The position numbers were made by a program, and so were the translations under genes. The notes beneath the pieces were generated by a model, which worked only from the letters and a program-made list of their open reading frames with translations, did not search any database and had not been told where the DNA came from. Shown here piece by piece: positions 46,801-60,287 of a stretch of 64,000 bases of DNA. This DNA is from Castor canadensis. Its lineage: Eukaryota > Chordata > Mammalia > Rodentia > Castoridae. Within the stretch, counting starts at the first letter, position 1. The number at the start of each line of letters is the position of its first letter. The DNA lies in assembly GCF_047511655.1 (NCBI RefSeq), contig NC_133387.1, positions 140,488,853-140,552,852 on the forward strand. Direction: 5' to 3'.

Positions 46801-49800
46801 ATAATTATGCCAGGACCTGCAGAGCACTAATCTGGTAGAAGTATGCATGGCGCTTACTATTGTCAGCCAGATTTTCCCTCGAGAAATGATTCCAGCTGTT
46901 CTCCCATTGATAGAAGACAAACTTCAGCATTCTAAGTAAGTGAATTCTTTTGGCATAGGTAGTTTATAACATATTTCAAAACAAAGTTATAATAAATTTT
47001 CTACCATAATAAATTATAATTAGTGCTACTACATAGAGAGTACTCTTTGACTGCCAAATAGTACACAAAATCCCCAATAGAATTGTCCTTATTTTTATGA
47101 GGGTTTAGAAAAATGTGCCAGGCGCTGGAGGCTCACACCTATAATCCTAGCTACTCAGGAGGCATAAATCAGGAGTCTCGTGGTTTGAAACTAGCCTGGG
47201 CAAATAGTTTGTGAGACCCTATCTCGAAAAACCCTTCACAAAAATATGGCTGGAGGAGTGGCTCAGGGTGAAGGCCTAGAGTTCAAACCCCTGTAACCCA
47301 CCCCCCGCAAAAAAAAAAAAAAAAAAAGAAAAAGAAAGAAAGAAAGAAAAATGTTAGGCAGCTCTCTAAAGTTAAACTGAGAGACAGGCTTAGTATCAGG
47401 AATCCTTTTGGCTTTTCTCCTAATTCTGTCACACATAAGTGGTGGCCCTGTTTTCTCTTAGCTATATGGGGGGGTTGGGTGAAGCTTCTTAGTTCTCACA
47501 AAGTTGTTTTGAAGATAAAGGGAAATAATAGAAGACCTGAAAAAAAGCTCAAATGCTATGAATGCAAACTTCAGTATATTGTGAAGATGCTTGCTCTCCC
47601 ATCCTTAGAGTATTTGAAGTGTGCTTGTCCATGATATAAAAAAAGATTTTTAACTGGGTGTGGTAGTTCACATCTATAATCCCAGCAACTCAGGAGGCAA
47701 AGGCCAGGGGGATCTCAAGTCCAAGGCCAGTGGAGTTATAAAAATTTTTAATATTAAAAAAGAGACTGTTTAATATTACTAGTTGAAATTACTTACTACT
47801 GATTTAAACTTATTGACTATTTTTCCAATTTCTAGAGATGCAGTTTTTAAAAAGGGATGAAGGAATTAAAAAATGTCTTGTTTCAGTTGATTTTTGAAAG
47901 TAATATATGCATGTTATTAAAAAGTTCAGTTCCAGGGCTGGGAATGTAGTTGTATTGGAGCACTTTTGCATGCCCTGGAATTGATCCTGAGCACTGCAAA
48001 AAAACCAAAAACCAAAAAACACCCAAAATCCATAAGCAGAGAAATATATAACATGGGCAGCCAAAGCCTCTTGAGGAGCCTAGTAGCTCACAGCTATGAT
48101 CCCAGTTACTCAGGAGGCAGAGATTGGAAGGATCAAAGTTCTGGATAGTCCAGGCAAGAAGGCGGTAAGACCCCCATCTCAACCAATGACTGGATGTGGT
48201 GGTATGCCCCTGTCACCCCAGCTATGTGGGAGGCGTAAATAGGAGAATTGCAGTCCAGGCTGGCTCAGGCAAAAACATGAGACCTTATATGGAAGGTAAC
48301 TAAAGCAAAAAAGACTGGGGACATGGCAGAAGTGGTAGAGTGCCTGCCTAGCAAGTGGGAAGCCCTGAGTTAAAACCCCAATAATGCAAACCAAAACCAA
48401 AACCAAACAACAGCAAAACAAACAAAAACCTCTTGATCCAGCTACAGTGATGCTGTACACCTATAGTCCTAGTCCTAGGAGGTTGACGCAGGAGGATCGA
48501 GACTTCGTGGCCAGCCTAAGCTATATAGTGATACCCTGTCTCAAAAGAACAGATTTTAATTCCTAAAGATAAATACTTTTAATAGTTTAGTATATTAGAA
48601 TAAAGAAATTAATAATAAATGTCATTCTCTATTTCTTTTTAGATTAAGGCTAATGTGTTGGAGTCATCTGGCCCATAATCTGTTCAAATTAAGTGCCTGA
48701 TTACTCAGATCGTCTTGTTTAGGTTTAATTTTTTTTTTATCCTTAGGGAGATTATACGAAGAAAAACTGTTCTGGCATTATACAAATTCCATCTCATTGC
48801 TCCTAATCAAGTACAACATATCCATATTAAGTTTCGGAAAGCACTTTGTGACAGAGATGTTGGGGTTATGGCTGCTTCTTTGCACATATACCTTCGGTTG
48901 ATTAAGGTAAGTTGAAAATTTCAGCAATTATTGAGTAGTTACCATTAGGAAAGTAAAACTTTAAAATTAAAAGAAAACTTAGATGTTTCAGTAAAATGCC
49001 TAATTAACATTTTAGGCTGTTATTATTGACTTTTTAATAGTATTTTTTACAAATTGTTGATAGCATGAGTTGTAGGCATGTTAAAGATCTAGACTTTATT
49101 TAATGCCTGCAATTTTTTCATGTTACTAAAGGAATATAGGTAAGTGGTGGTTATGGAAGGTGATTTAAATGTACAGAATTGTGGTTTTTTTCAAGCAGTG
49201 ATTCTCTTTTATACAGCTTCATGGGATGCATAACAGCTTGTAGAATGAGGAGAGCTGGTGGGGGTTGTGCCACGTATAGATGGCAGTGTTGACTCCATAA
49301 TTGATACTGTCTCATACAAGGAAAGAGGGTTGAATGGTATGGTAAAATGCTTTTCTGAATGAAGATGATGGGTTTATACTAATTCAATCTAGTGTATTGC
49401 CTGAAACCATTTGTGTTCAAAAGGATTCTTGATCCCTGGTGCCGCCCCCACACAAAAATACACATACACACACACACCTTTGTAGTAGACTTCCTAAATG
49501 CCTACTATCACAGAATAAATAGGTTGTTGAACTCAAAATCATGGAACCAAAGCTTTTCTGTTTTAAGCATTGTATTTCAAAATAGTATGGTATAAATTTG
49601 GTATTATTTGGGTGTTAATAAAAAAAACTTCGGTATTAAATCTTAATTTCCCTCAACATTTACTAAAATTTGAAAGAATGATTATTTCCTATCCAAAAAT
49701 TTGCCCTTGACACATTATAAAAATTACAGTGAAGAATCTAGTGTTTTTTGTAAGGAGCACATACGTCATTTTCCCAGTTCAAGAGATTAGTCAGGTAGAC

Positions 49801-52800
49801 AGTCAAGGAATTCTCACTCAGAAATAGAAATATATTTACACACTGTATGGCTAGTCACTTTTTAAATCAGCAGCTCATTGATTTTTAGGGCTTTGAAAAT
49901 GTAAGTAGTCTTGGCTGTGCTGTTCTGTAAGAATGAATTTAATTCTTTTACAGGAGGTCTTTTGCAAATAGGCCCGGATTTTTTTGTCCAAAGTAGTGGT
50001 ATTACAGCCCCTTTTCAGTATGCCAATTGTTTTTACTTTATGCTTTAATTGCTAGTATTCACTATTAAGGATTCTATCTAAGATGTAATTATAAGAACTT
50101 TTGAAATGTGATTAAACCATGTAGGAAAAACTAAGGAGTGTGGAAGTTTTTCTGGGAATGATTCAACTTTGGATGGGGTAGCCAGAGGAGTTTCATCATG
50201 GAAGAAATTACATGTTAGAGCACTTTTTCATTAAATGTAAACATAAACTTCTAAGTGAGCTTATTTTAAGTTAGGTTCTAGCTTTTAACTAGGTCTGTTT
50301 TACATTTGATAAGACATTGTTATTAACAGAAAGTTGCTTTTTTTTTGATGTAGGAGAATTCATCTGGATATAAAGACTTGACTGGGAGTTTTGTAACAAT
50401 TTTAAAGCAAGTAGTTGGAGGAAAGCTCCCAGTAGATTTTAATTACCACAGTGTGCCTGCACCATGGTTACAAATTCAGCTTTTGAGAATACTAGGACTT
50501 CTAGGAAAAGATGACCAAAGGTAAACTAAACTATTCTAAGTAAGTTGCTTAATGACCCCATACCATAAGGTAGTGGTAGCTTTAGTCACCTACAGGTTTC
50601 ATGTTAAACCAGTTTCTTCCAGTGCTTAATTGGCTTACCTAGTGATAAATAAACCAATGTAAGAAGTTGCCAGGGTAATCCTGTCTCTCTGCTTATCTGG
50701 AGACTTTCCACTGTGAATGGTAACTCTGAAGTGAAGATTTCTTAATTGTTCTAATAGAGATTGGAAAACTTCTCCACAGGGCCAGTTAATAAATATTTTA
50801 GGCTTTGTCAACCATGTTTGTTGGACCTACTCTATTCTGCTCTTGCAGTGTGAAAGCCTGAAGAGAGTACATAAATAAATAACCATAGCTATGTTCCATA
50901 AAAAAACCTTTTTATGAACATTAAAACTTGAATTTCATATAATTGCTACATGTCATGAAATACTATTCTTTTGACTTTTTTTTCCCCACCGTTAAAACAT
51001 GTAAAACTCATTTTTAGCTTGCAGCCATACAAAAACAGGTGTCTGGCCAAACTAGGCCTGTGGGTTGTAGTTTTCAACTCTTGCTCCAGTTGGATGTGAG
51101 TGCCTCACTTTTTAAATTCATTTATCTTTTTTTTTTTTTTACTGTTTGTTATTTTATACCCACTGCCTTTATAAGTGCCTGCACCATACAAATATGATAT
51201 AGGAATATTTGGTGCATTAATTTATTCATTATTTTAGATAAGAATATTTCATAAGATGATGTTTAAATTCATTTATCTGAATCACTCTTATCACAGCCAA
51301 TAACTTATGTTAAACTTTTTTATGGATATAAGTTTTTTTGGGGGGTGGTGGGAGAAGGTAACTTTAAATTTTGCCATACTTTTTTAAACTTGAAAACTGT
51401 CAAAGTTCCAGGAATAGTACAAGGAAGTCCTTTGTATAGTAGTCAAGACCTACATCATCAATTATGTCTACTTGCTTTGTCATTCTGACTCTTTCCATGT
51501 ACATGTGCATATTTTAAAACTTCTTTGAACTGTTCAAGATCAAGTTCAATTATATTTTAGTTCCTTTGAGAACAAGGACCTTGACTTGAGTCCCTGATGT
51601 ATTCTGTCATAAGAAATTATTTGCTAATCTGTGTTCTGACATTGATGTCCTGTAGTAGGGTACATTTATATTCTAATTTTTTTAGCCTAGTTTTACAAAG
51701 GGACCAACCTCTAGGCTGTTGCTCTTAGGAATGGCTCATCAGCCTCATGTCAGCATCCATCTCCCCATGGGCTAATTGGGTTCTTTCACTTTTGATATTA
51801 CCATGTTAATTTTTTTTACTTTTTTTTCTGTGGTGGTATCAGAGTTTGAACTCAGGGCCTTGAGCTTGCTAGGCAGATGTCTACCTCTTGAGCTACTCTC
51901 TCAGCTCTCTTAACTTTTTTCTATGTTTATGATTTTTCTATGTTTATGAATCTCAGCCCCTCTGGAAACCTGAAATGCAAAACTGGAGGTGATAGAGCAG
52001 ACTCCTATTTGTATTTTATTTTATATAACACCACCCCATCCTAATACAGAGCTCTAGTTTGAGGTCACTGGAATCGTTTTTAAAACCATTAATTTAATAT
52101 TGATGTATTATATCTTACTTGTCTAAGAAAGACTTAATGCTGTCATATGTTGTCAAGAAGTAAGTTTGGAGGCATTTAGTGAATTTATTTACTAAATTCA
52201 TTAAGTCATTATTATCCTTTTCTTGGATGGATTTGGAGACTATATATAAAGATGAGTGAGAGATTGTCCTTATGTTCAAAAGTTCACTGAAATAGCAACC
52301 AGTCTCAAATCAATATAGAAAGAGTAGAACTCTTGTAATGCTGTAGGACATAACGATTATTTTCTCCTTTGTTGTCCCAACTTTGAGATTTTATTTTATT
52401 TTTTTCTTTTGTTATTCATATGTGCATACAAGGCTTGGTTCATTTCTCCCCCCTGCCCCCACCCCCTCCCTTACCACCCACTCCGCCCCCTCCCTCTCCC
52501 CCCCACCCCCTCAATACCCAGCAGAAACTATTTTGCCCTTATTTCTAATTTTGTTGTAGAGAGAGTATAAGCAATAATAGGAAGGAACAAGGGTTTTTGC
52601 TGGTTGAGATAAGGATAGCTATACAGGGCATTGACTCACATTGATTTCCTGTGCGTGGGTTTTACCTTCTAGGTTAATTCTTTTTGATCTAACCTTTTCT
52701 CTAGTTCCTGTTCCCCTTTTCCTATTGGCCTCAGTTGCTTTTAAGGTATCTGCTTTAGTTTCTCTGCGTTAAGGGCAACAAATGCTAGCTAACTTTTTAG

Positions 52801-55800
52801 GTGTCTTACCTATCCTCACCCCTTCCTTGTGTGCTCTTGCTTTTATCATGTGCTCAGTGTCCAATCCCCTTGTTGTGTTTGCCCTTGATCTAATGTCCAC
52901 ATATGAGGGAGAACATACGATTTTTGGTCTTTTGGGCCAGGCTAACCTCACTCAGAATGATGTTCCATCCATTTACCAGCGAATGATAACATTTCGTTCT
53001 TCTTCATGGCTGCATAAAATTCCATTGTGTAAAGATACCACATTTTGTTAATCCATTCGTCAGTGGTGGGGCATCTTGGCTGTTTCCATAACTTGGCTAT
53101 TGTGAATAGTGCCGCAATAAACATGGGTGTGCAGGTGCCTCTGGAGTAACCTGTGTCACAGTCTTTTGGGTATATCCCAACTTTGAGATTTTATTTGAAC
53201 ATAAATCCTAAAATTCATAAGACACTATTGACTCAATATGGCAAAGTAAAAATGTTAAGTTATTTCATAAGAGTATTCTAAAGTAATTGAAAGAAAATAT
53301 TTCCTGGAAAAGTCTTTTATATCTGTTGTTGGATACTTTCTTGTGTTTTACAGCATTGTGCTTCTTAGGGTATTAACATTTAGCTCCATCATGTTCAGAA
53401 ATGTTTCCATATCTATTGTGGTTAATTATGACTCTTATGCCACACATTGGCTTTTAGAATTGAGAAACTGCACTATAATCTAGGTGTAGTATTGGGCGGA
53501 TTGGTAATACCTGCCATAGTGGAAGAAATGCTTGCACAGGAAAACTTGAGATTTTAGAATATGGTTCTAGATTCTCATCATTGGATATCTACACTTCATT
53601 CAAGAGAGAATAAAAGTATATGCACTTAAAATTGAATGTTCTCCTTCTGTATTTGTAAAAACAGAAGGTTTCTAAAAGAGATACAATGTTCATGATATTT
53701 AATTCTTGTAGCCCCAGATTATGTTGTATTACATGGTGTATATAGCCTTTGTTGCTGGTGTTTTCTTTTTTCCGGTAATGTGTTTTGAATTTGTAAAGCA
53801 TACAAAAATGCCATCTAGGAAGCAATAATTTTCACATTGGCATATGAGTGGTACAAATATCTGTTAATTTCACAAAATATGTTTATTTTTAATATAAATG
53901 AGTGCTAAAATTTTCTTAGTACAGAATCTAGTTGCTGTTCAGGCAAAGGCTAATATTTGAATATTTTCAAAACAACAAATTGGCTAAACAGATACTGTCT
54001 AGAACAATAAGGATATGTGAGGTATTACTTAAAACACCTTAAAAATCTCAAAGTATTACAAAAATGTTACTTGTTCAAATGATTGCCTGATTTGTAAACG
54101 AGGACCAAGTGAGGAATGAATTGATTGACTTAGGTATATTTCCTTATTTGTTAACCAGTCAACATTGGTAAAGCAGAAAGTTCAACACATACAAAGAACA
54201 AATGAAATTTTGTAGACGTGAAATTTGTGTAACTTCTCCATAAATGAATTTCTTTCACTTCTCTTCTGTAGATCCTCAGTTTTAAAGAGAGAGAAGTTTG
54301 AAAAACTATGTTTTATTGGGTTAGAATACTATAATTCTACTGCAAATAAAATATCTTTTAAACAGGACAAGTGAATTAATGTATGATGTTCTTGATGAAT
54401 CCTTACGAAGAGCCGAGTTAAATCACAATGTCACTTATGGTAGGTAACATGTGCATGCTATTGTAATGACTAATGGTGTTTTTCAGTATTGTAGCTAAAT
54501 CTATGGCCTTTAAAATTTATTAGCATATAATAGTTGTACAGGGGGATATTGTGACATTTATATATGTGCTTATGATATGTCTCAATTATATTCACCCTCT
54601 CCATAAATCTATGCTAGAATACTGTAAATTCTAGTAGAATTTTATGCATTAATTTTTAGGTGGTTCTTTGGGTTAATGTAAACACTACATAATAATAGTA
54701 ATAATTGAAATTATGGCATTTTCTAATTCTGACTTAAATTCATTCTTATAATTATCTCTTTTGAAAACATTTGTCAAGTATCAAATTGACTGGAAAGGTA
54801 ACTCAAGCCTGTTGGTTATTTTGAAAAAATTTTTTTGCAGATTTTGTAAAATTTTACATTTGAAGACAGTTTTTAAATAAATCTATTAGTCAAGTGTTTA
54901 TTAAATTTCTTTTATCTGTCAGGTCTTATGCAAGGTGCTTGGAATACAGCTGTGAATAAAACAGAATCATGGGGCTTACAGACTAGATAGAGCAGAAGGA
55001 ACAGGTATTGTCAAGGAGATTTTTGGGCAGAGCACTGACAAAATGAGAGCAATTTTAGTGAACTAGAAAATCAGAATTACATAAAATGGAGTATAGTATA
55101 AAGCACAAAACCATGGAAAATAAGTACTTTTCCCTTGTCTCTTCCCCTGCAAACTTCATTTAAAAAACCTGGATACTTACTATATATAAAAAACATGACT
55201 CAGGATGGTGGAAAAAAGGGATCTGGCTGGTTAGGGACCTTGGGACACAAGGGATGACATGGTAACAAATACCCTGTGTTTTCTTTTTGCCTATATACCT
55301 TGAATGGGTACTAGAGAGCCAGCAATCTGGAAATGCCAACAGGCATCTTTAACCAAAGAACTAAGAAGTGCAAACTAGCAAGATGGAAAACTTTTAGACA
55401 ATAACCCCTCTATTCCAGCCAAGTACAACACAGAAAAAAGTGCTGATCTGCCTTGATCAGCAAAGGCCATGTGGAAAGCCAAGCTTTCCTTTCTCACCAG
55501 GTGTCATTTGGTGACCCTACTCATCATACCTCCAACTAGAGGGTAGAGGTAGAGATGCCCAGAAGAGAAGCTGGAATTTTATCCCTTCCCGTAGATAAGG
55601 GAGATCCTACTCCTCTGCAGTATCTGAGGAGGTCTGTGGAAGGTTGGATTTCACACCTGCCTGGGAGTAGAGAGTAATGAGGTACCCTTCCTCTCTTTGA
55701 TGGGGTAGGGTTAGAGGAGGCCTAGTGGAGAGTCAGGCCAGTGTCAACAGAGGCCGCACAGGAAACAGTAATGAGGTAGTATCACTTCCCTTCCATAGAT

Positions 55801-58800
55801 TCACCCAGCAGTGAGCAAGAGACCCTCCCTCTCCAAGTGTCAAAGGTGGCAGAGTAGAAAACCCAGATTTCAGACTTCTACCCCCAATTGGGCAGTCCCT
55901 TCCTCTCCTCTGTCAGAACTTATAAAGTGAAGGTAAAGTGCAGTCTGAAGGAGAAAGTGTCAAAAGAACTTCTAGTTTTGTTTGAGTGCAATCTTTCTTA
56001 AAATATCAATGATGAAAATAGTGTCATGAATGTTAAAACATTATTAATTTTTCATTTAGTATTTTATACTTGGTATTTGGATTAGGATCAGGGTTGCTAC
56101 TGAAGACTACAAAGTTCTATATATATCTACACATATATATATATTTTTTTAGAAATCCTCAGAAGTACTTTCATTTTAACCACTACAGAAAGGAGATAAT
56201 AGAGTAGCTTCTCTTTAGTTATGGTTTATACTTACATTTTTGAAGAGTTGTAGAATAAAGGGACTTTGCACTAGGTGGGGAAAATAATTTAAAAATCAAT
56301 TAAATTAATTTTCAGCTCAATTATGCCTAGAGTCTACAATAAGTGCAATTTTGAACTATTAACTTTTTAGCATCCCAGAAAACTTGTTAAGTGTCTAAAT
56401 ATAAAAGCTTAGATTTTTAGATGGGTACTGACAAGCTTTTGTTAGCAAAACAAATTTGATGCCAGGAGAGTTCAGAATGGCAGAAGACTAGGAGAAAAAT
56501 ATGTCAGTTATGATGGAGAATGGAGCATTGTCATCTCAATTTTTAAGCTGTCGTAGTTTCGAATGGTGGGGCAGGATAGTAGACATTTTAGGCTTTGTAG
56601 GTCACGTAGGTTTCTGTTGCATGTTCTCTTTCTGTTTTTTTTTTTTTTACAGTCTTTTAAATATATAAAAATTATTCTTAGTCCATAGGTTTGCAAAGGC
56701 TGGATTGAGGTAATTTACCCATTCCTGCCATAGCTAGTTAGTAGCTCTTTATTTAGTTTGTTTAGTCACAAAATCAGAAAGTCACCGATTTTCATGGTAG
56801 AAAGTAAAGATACTTTATGACGTATTACTTGGATGTATGTTTAATATCTTTAAGTTCATTTAACTATGTAGTATTTATATGAAAATCAGCTCCCTTCTTA
56901 AATAGTATTTCAGGTTCTGATTTATTTTTCCTCTGTACTGGCAGAGGTTATTTAATTTCTTCTCTACAAAATTTATCTGCATTAATTGATGGGCATAATG
57001 TAAATGTAGCTAGTTGGATAATTCAGGATATATCTTCTACAAAATGAAAGTGTCTGGTTACTATGTTTTAAGCTTTTGGAAATAGAGAAGGAGTGAGATT
57101 CTGTCCATACTCAACATGCTTCACCTGGTAAGGCAATTTAAAAAAAAATTAAAAATTTATTAGTATATAGTAGTTGTACAGGGGGTGGATACACTGTGAC
57201 ATTAACATGTATTTATGATATAATATAATTAGATTTACCCCCTCCATCATTCTCCTTCATCCCCTCTCCCTCTTTCTTAGAACAATTTCATTGTTCTATT
57301 TTCATACATGAATACAAAGTGCATCCTCCATATTCGCCTTCCTTCTCCCTCTCCTTTTGACACTCCCCGCACTGGTTCCCACCCCCTGACAGGATCTGTT
57401 TAGCCTTTCTGTCCTTCATTTTTTAAGTGTATATTGATTGTTCAAGGGGGTTTTGCTTTTGAATTTCAGACATGTATATGTCATGCTTTAATCAGATTAA
57501 CCCTCTGTTACTTACTCTTTATCACTCTGCACCCCTGTTACTCAACAGCTTACAGTGCATTGAGTTATGCTATCTTCACACACAGATGCAGTGTGTTTCA
57601 GTATTATTCACTGTCATTCTCTTTCCCTCTCCTGCCTCCCTATAGCCTCCTCAGACAGGCCCACTAGTACAGTCATCTCTTATCCCCTCCTCTCCCCTCT
57701 TCCTCTTCCTCTCTCTCTCTTTCTTTCTCTCTCTTTCTCTTTTTCTTTCTCCTCCTCTTCCCCTCCTCCCTCTCTCCATATAGTATATACCTATATGTAT
57801 GTAAGATCATATATGTGTTTATATATATAACATTTGGGTTTTTTGAGACATGGTCTTGCCATGTAGCCCAGGCTGGCCTCTAACTTGCAGTCCTCCTGCA
57901 TCCACCTCCTGGTGCTGGATCACAGTCTGCACCACATTGCTAAGCCCATAGAACTTTTTTTTTTGTTTTTAAGTTTGCTTGTTTTGTGCCTTCACTGTGT
58001 CTTCACATATAGCACTTAAGATATTTCGAAGATTCTTCCTTATTATGGCAAAGCTCCAGCTCCTTATGTTCTTTTAAAGAATTTGAAAATAAAATTTGTG
58101 CTCACTTTAATCATTTTATTTATCAGGCTTTTGACTGTATCAGAATATCAAATGTGAACACTTAGATGTACAGTAGACTGTTCTGAATATTAGAGGTTAA
58201 ATTTAAAGACGTAGTTTGAAGATTTTTGAATAGTGACCCTATCTTTGAAATGTGTTAGAGCATCCTAAAGTGATTATATTGAAATAAACTACATATGTAA
58301 TTTCTGTGTATAAATGGTAGAAAGTACTTGAAAATAAAGTATTTTAAAACTTTCAAGGAGTGTTGGAAAGATCTAGGAACAATGAATATATTGTGTATGT
58401 GTCCCATTAGAATGTGAGCTCCTTGAGGATAGGCTTTTTTTGTGTTTTGTTCACTGCTGTATCCATAGTACTAATGTCATGTCTGGCACATTTGAGGTGT
58501 TCAGTGAATACCTGTTGCAGGGATGAATGCACTCCTATCTACTAGTAATACACTTTTCTTTAAATTATACTGTGATAACTTAATCCTAGTAACTGTCTAA
58601 TTCTAAGGTAGTAAAGGTTGTTTATTTGAAAATTTTCCATAAATAAGATTTTGACTAAACCTGATCTTCCAATTAGTTTATCATAAGTTTTATACAAATA
58701 TGTTTTTTATTGTGTCTTAATATACCCACCATTTTTATGTTTTCTTCTTCAGCTATTCTGTTTGAATGTGTACATACAGTCTATTCTATTTATCCTAAAT

Positions 58801-60254
58801 CAGAATTACTTGAGAAGGCTGCCAAATGCATTGGAAAATTTGTTCTGTCATCTAAAATAAATCTCAAATATTTAGGTAAGATTATTGGCTCTTTGGGTGG
58901 AAATTATATAGAGAGCTTTTGAAATTTGATGGACATTTGTTTTAAATCATTTCACGTAATGTAATCTTTGTTTCTAGGCCTGAAAGCTCTTACCTATGTT
59001 ATCCAACAAGATCCTACTCTGGCTCTTCAACACCAGATGACAATAATTGAGTGCTTAGACCATCCTGATCCCATTATTAAAAGAGAGGTAAACTAGTATT
59101 TTGAATAGTGTACATAAAATGCTAAAACTTTAAAACTTTTTGTGGGTACTCTGGAGAGAGATTAGAGTAGTGGGCATCGTATGTATTTTAATCAATGGCC
59201 ATAGGAATTTTTTTGTTTGTTTGTTTTGAGACAGGGTCTTGCTTTGTAGTGAAGCTGACCTTGAACTTAAGATTCTCCTGTCTCAGTCTCCTCAGTGCTA
59301 GGATAATAGGCATGTACCACCACCAGGAATGTTTTAAAATTATGATTTGGAGAGGTTAGATCTAGTTGCCTATATATGAGTTCACATGCATCTTTTTGGC
59401 CTAAGCATTTTATCAATAGGGACCTGATCTAGTCCTAGCTCTTTTTGTTTGTTTAAGGTACAGTCCTATAGATAAGATACAATTTATGAGAGCTGATATT
59501 TTTCTATTACTCTCTTTTATATTTGTAAAATAAATTCACTGTTAGATAGGAATATTGAAAGAGTTAATGAAGGTTATACATAAAATGATTTGAACTTCTT
59601 GGAAGAGAAAGTCTAATCATGTACAGTAAGCCTGCCACCAAGTGCAGTCGAAAAATTATAAATAAAAAGCCAAAAGAAATTTCAAAACCAAAAAATTTAA
59701 ATTCTGTGCACATGTATTATTCAGTTCAGTGGGTGCAGAGAAGCTCTTAGTCCCATGCTATTGTCATTTGTGTTTAAATAATTGTTTGATCTGGTGAGTG
59801 TTCCCTGACCTTAATTTTGTGCAAATGTGTACTTCCAAAAAGCAAGTGGTGCCCCAAAAGTAAGGTAAAAGTTTTGGTAATCTTCCTAAGCCAAAAAGAG
59901 CATGTAATATGCTTAATTTAAGTGATAAGTGAACATTTTAGATTAGTTGAAAGGTGGTAAGTCTTTAGTGGAAGTTGGGCAGTATTATGAGGAAAACGAA
60001 TCACACTGCAGTACAGTATCAAGCTGTATGTATCCTGAGCATTCATGAGTTTTCCTCCATAGCACCCTCCTTGGAACCATATACTAACAAGGTTCTATAT
60101 TTTGTTTTGTTTCAATATTTTTCTTTGGTAAAATTGCTTCAGTATCCATTTGGATGTCTATATAAATATTTCTATTGATTATCCTAGAGAAATCCACTTT
60201 ATACCTTCATTTAAAATGGTATATGGGACTAAAATTCTTTTTCTCTTCTCATCT

Positions 60255-60287
<33 letters not shown>

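Larger units (their letters stand above)
45281..46813 (+). other. AP4E1 intron 4
   Basis: 1533 bp. 45281-45838 is unique. A minus-strand SINE (45840-46184) is followed directly by a 108-bp tandem duplication (46185-46400). 46400-46813 is unique AT-rich sequence. Confidence 0.9.
46936..48746 (+). other. AP4E1 intron 5
   Basis: 1811 bp, about half SINE: B1-ID composites at 47112-47335 and 48065-48400, B1 pieces near 47650 and 48430, and an ID copy at 47935-48020. 47340-47640 is unique. Confidence 0.9.
50521..54365 (+). other. AP4E1 intron 7
   Basis: 3845 bp. It contains an ID SINE (51830-51912, minus) and a young 5'-truncated L1 (52397-53175, minus) with target duplications. 50521-51820 and 53200-54360 are unique, AT-rich. 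Confidence 0.9.
54440..58752 (+). other. AP4E1 intron 8
   Basis: 4313 bp. It contains a very short L1 tail insertion (54506-54603), an ancient GC-richer block (55430-55930), an L1 3' end (57140-57800) with a 95-nt pyrimidine tract, a B1 (57837-57950) and an L2 end (58395-58540). 56000-57130 is unique with a T run near 56635. Confidence 0.9.
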
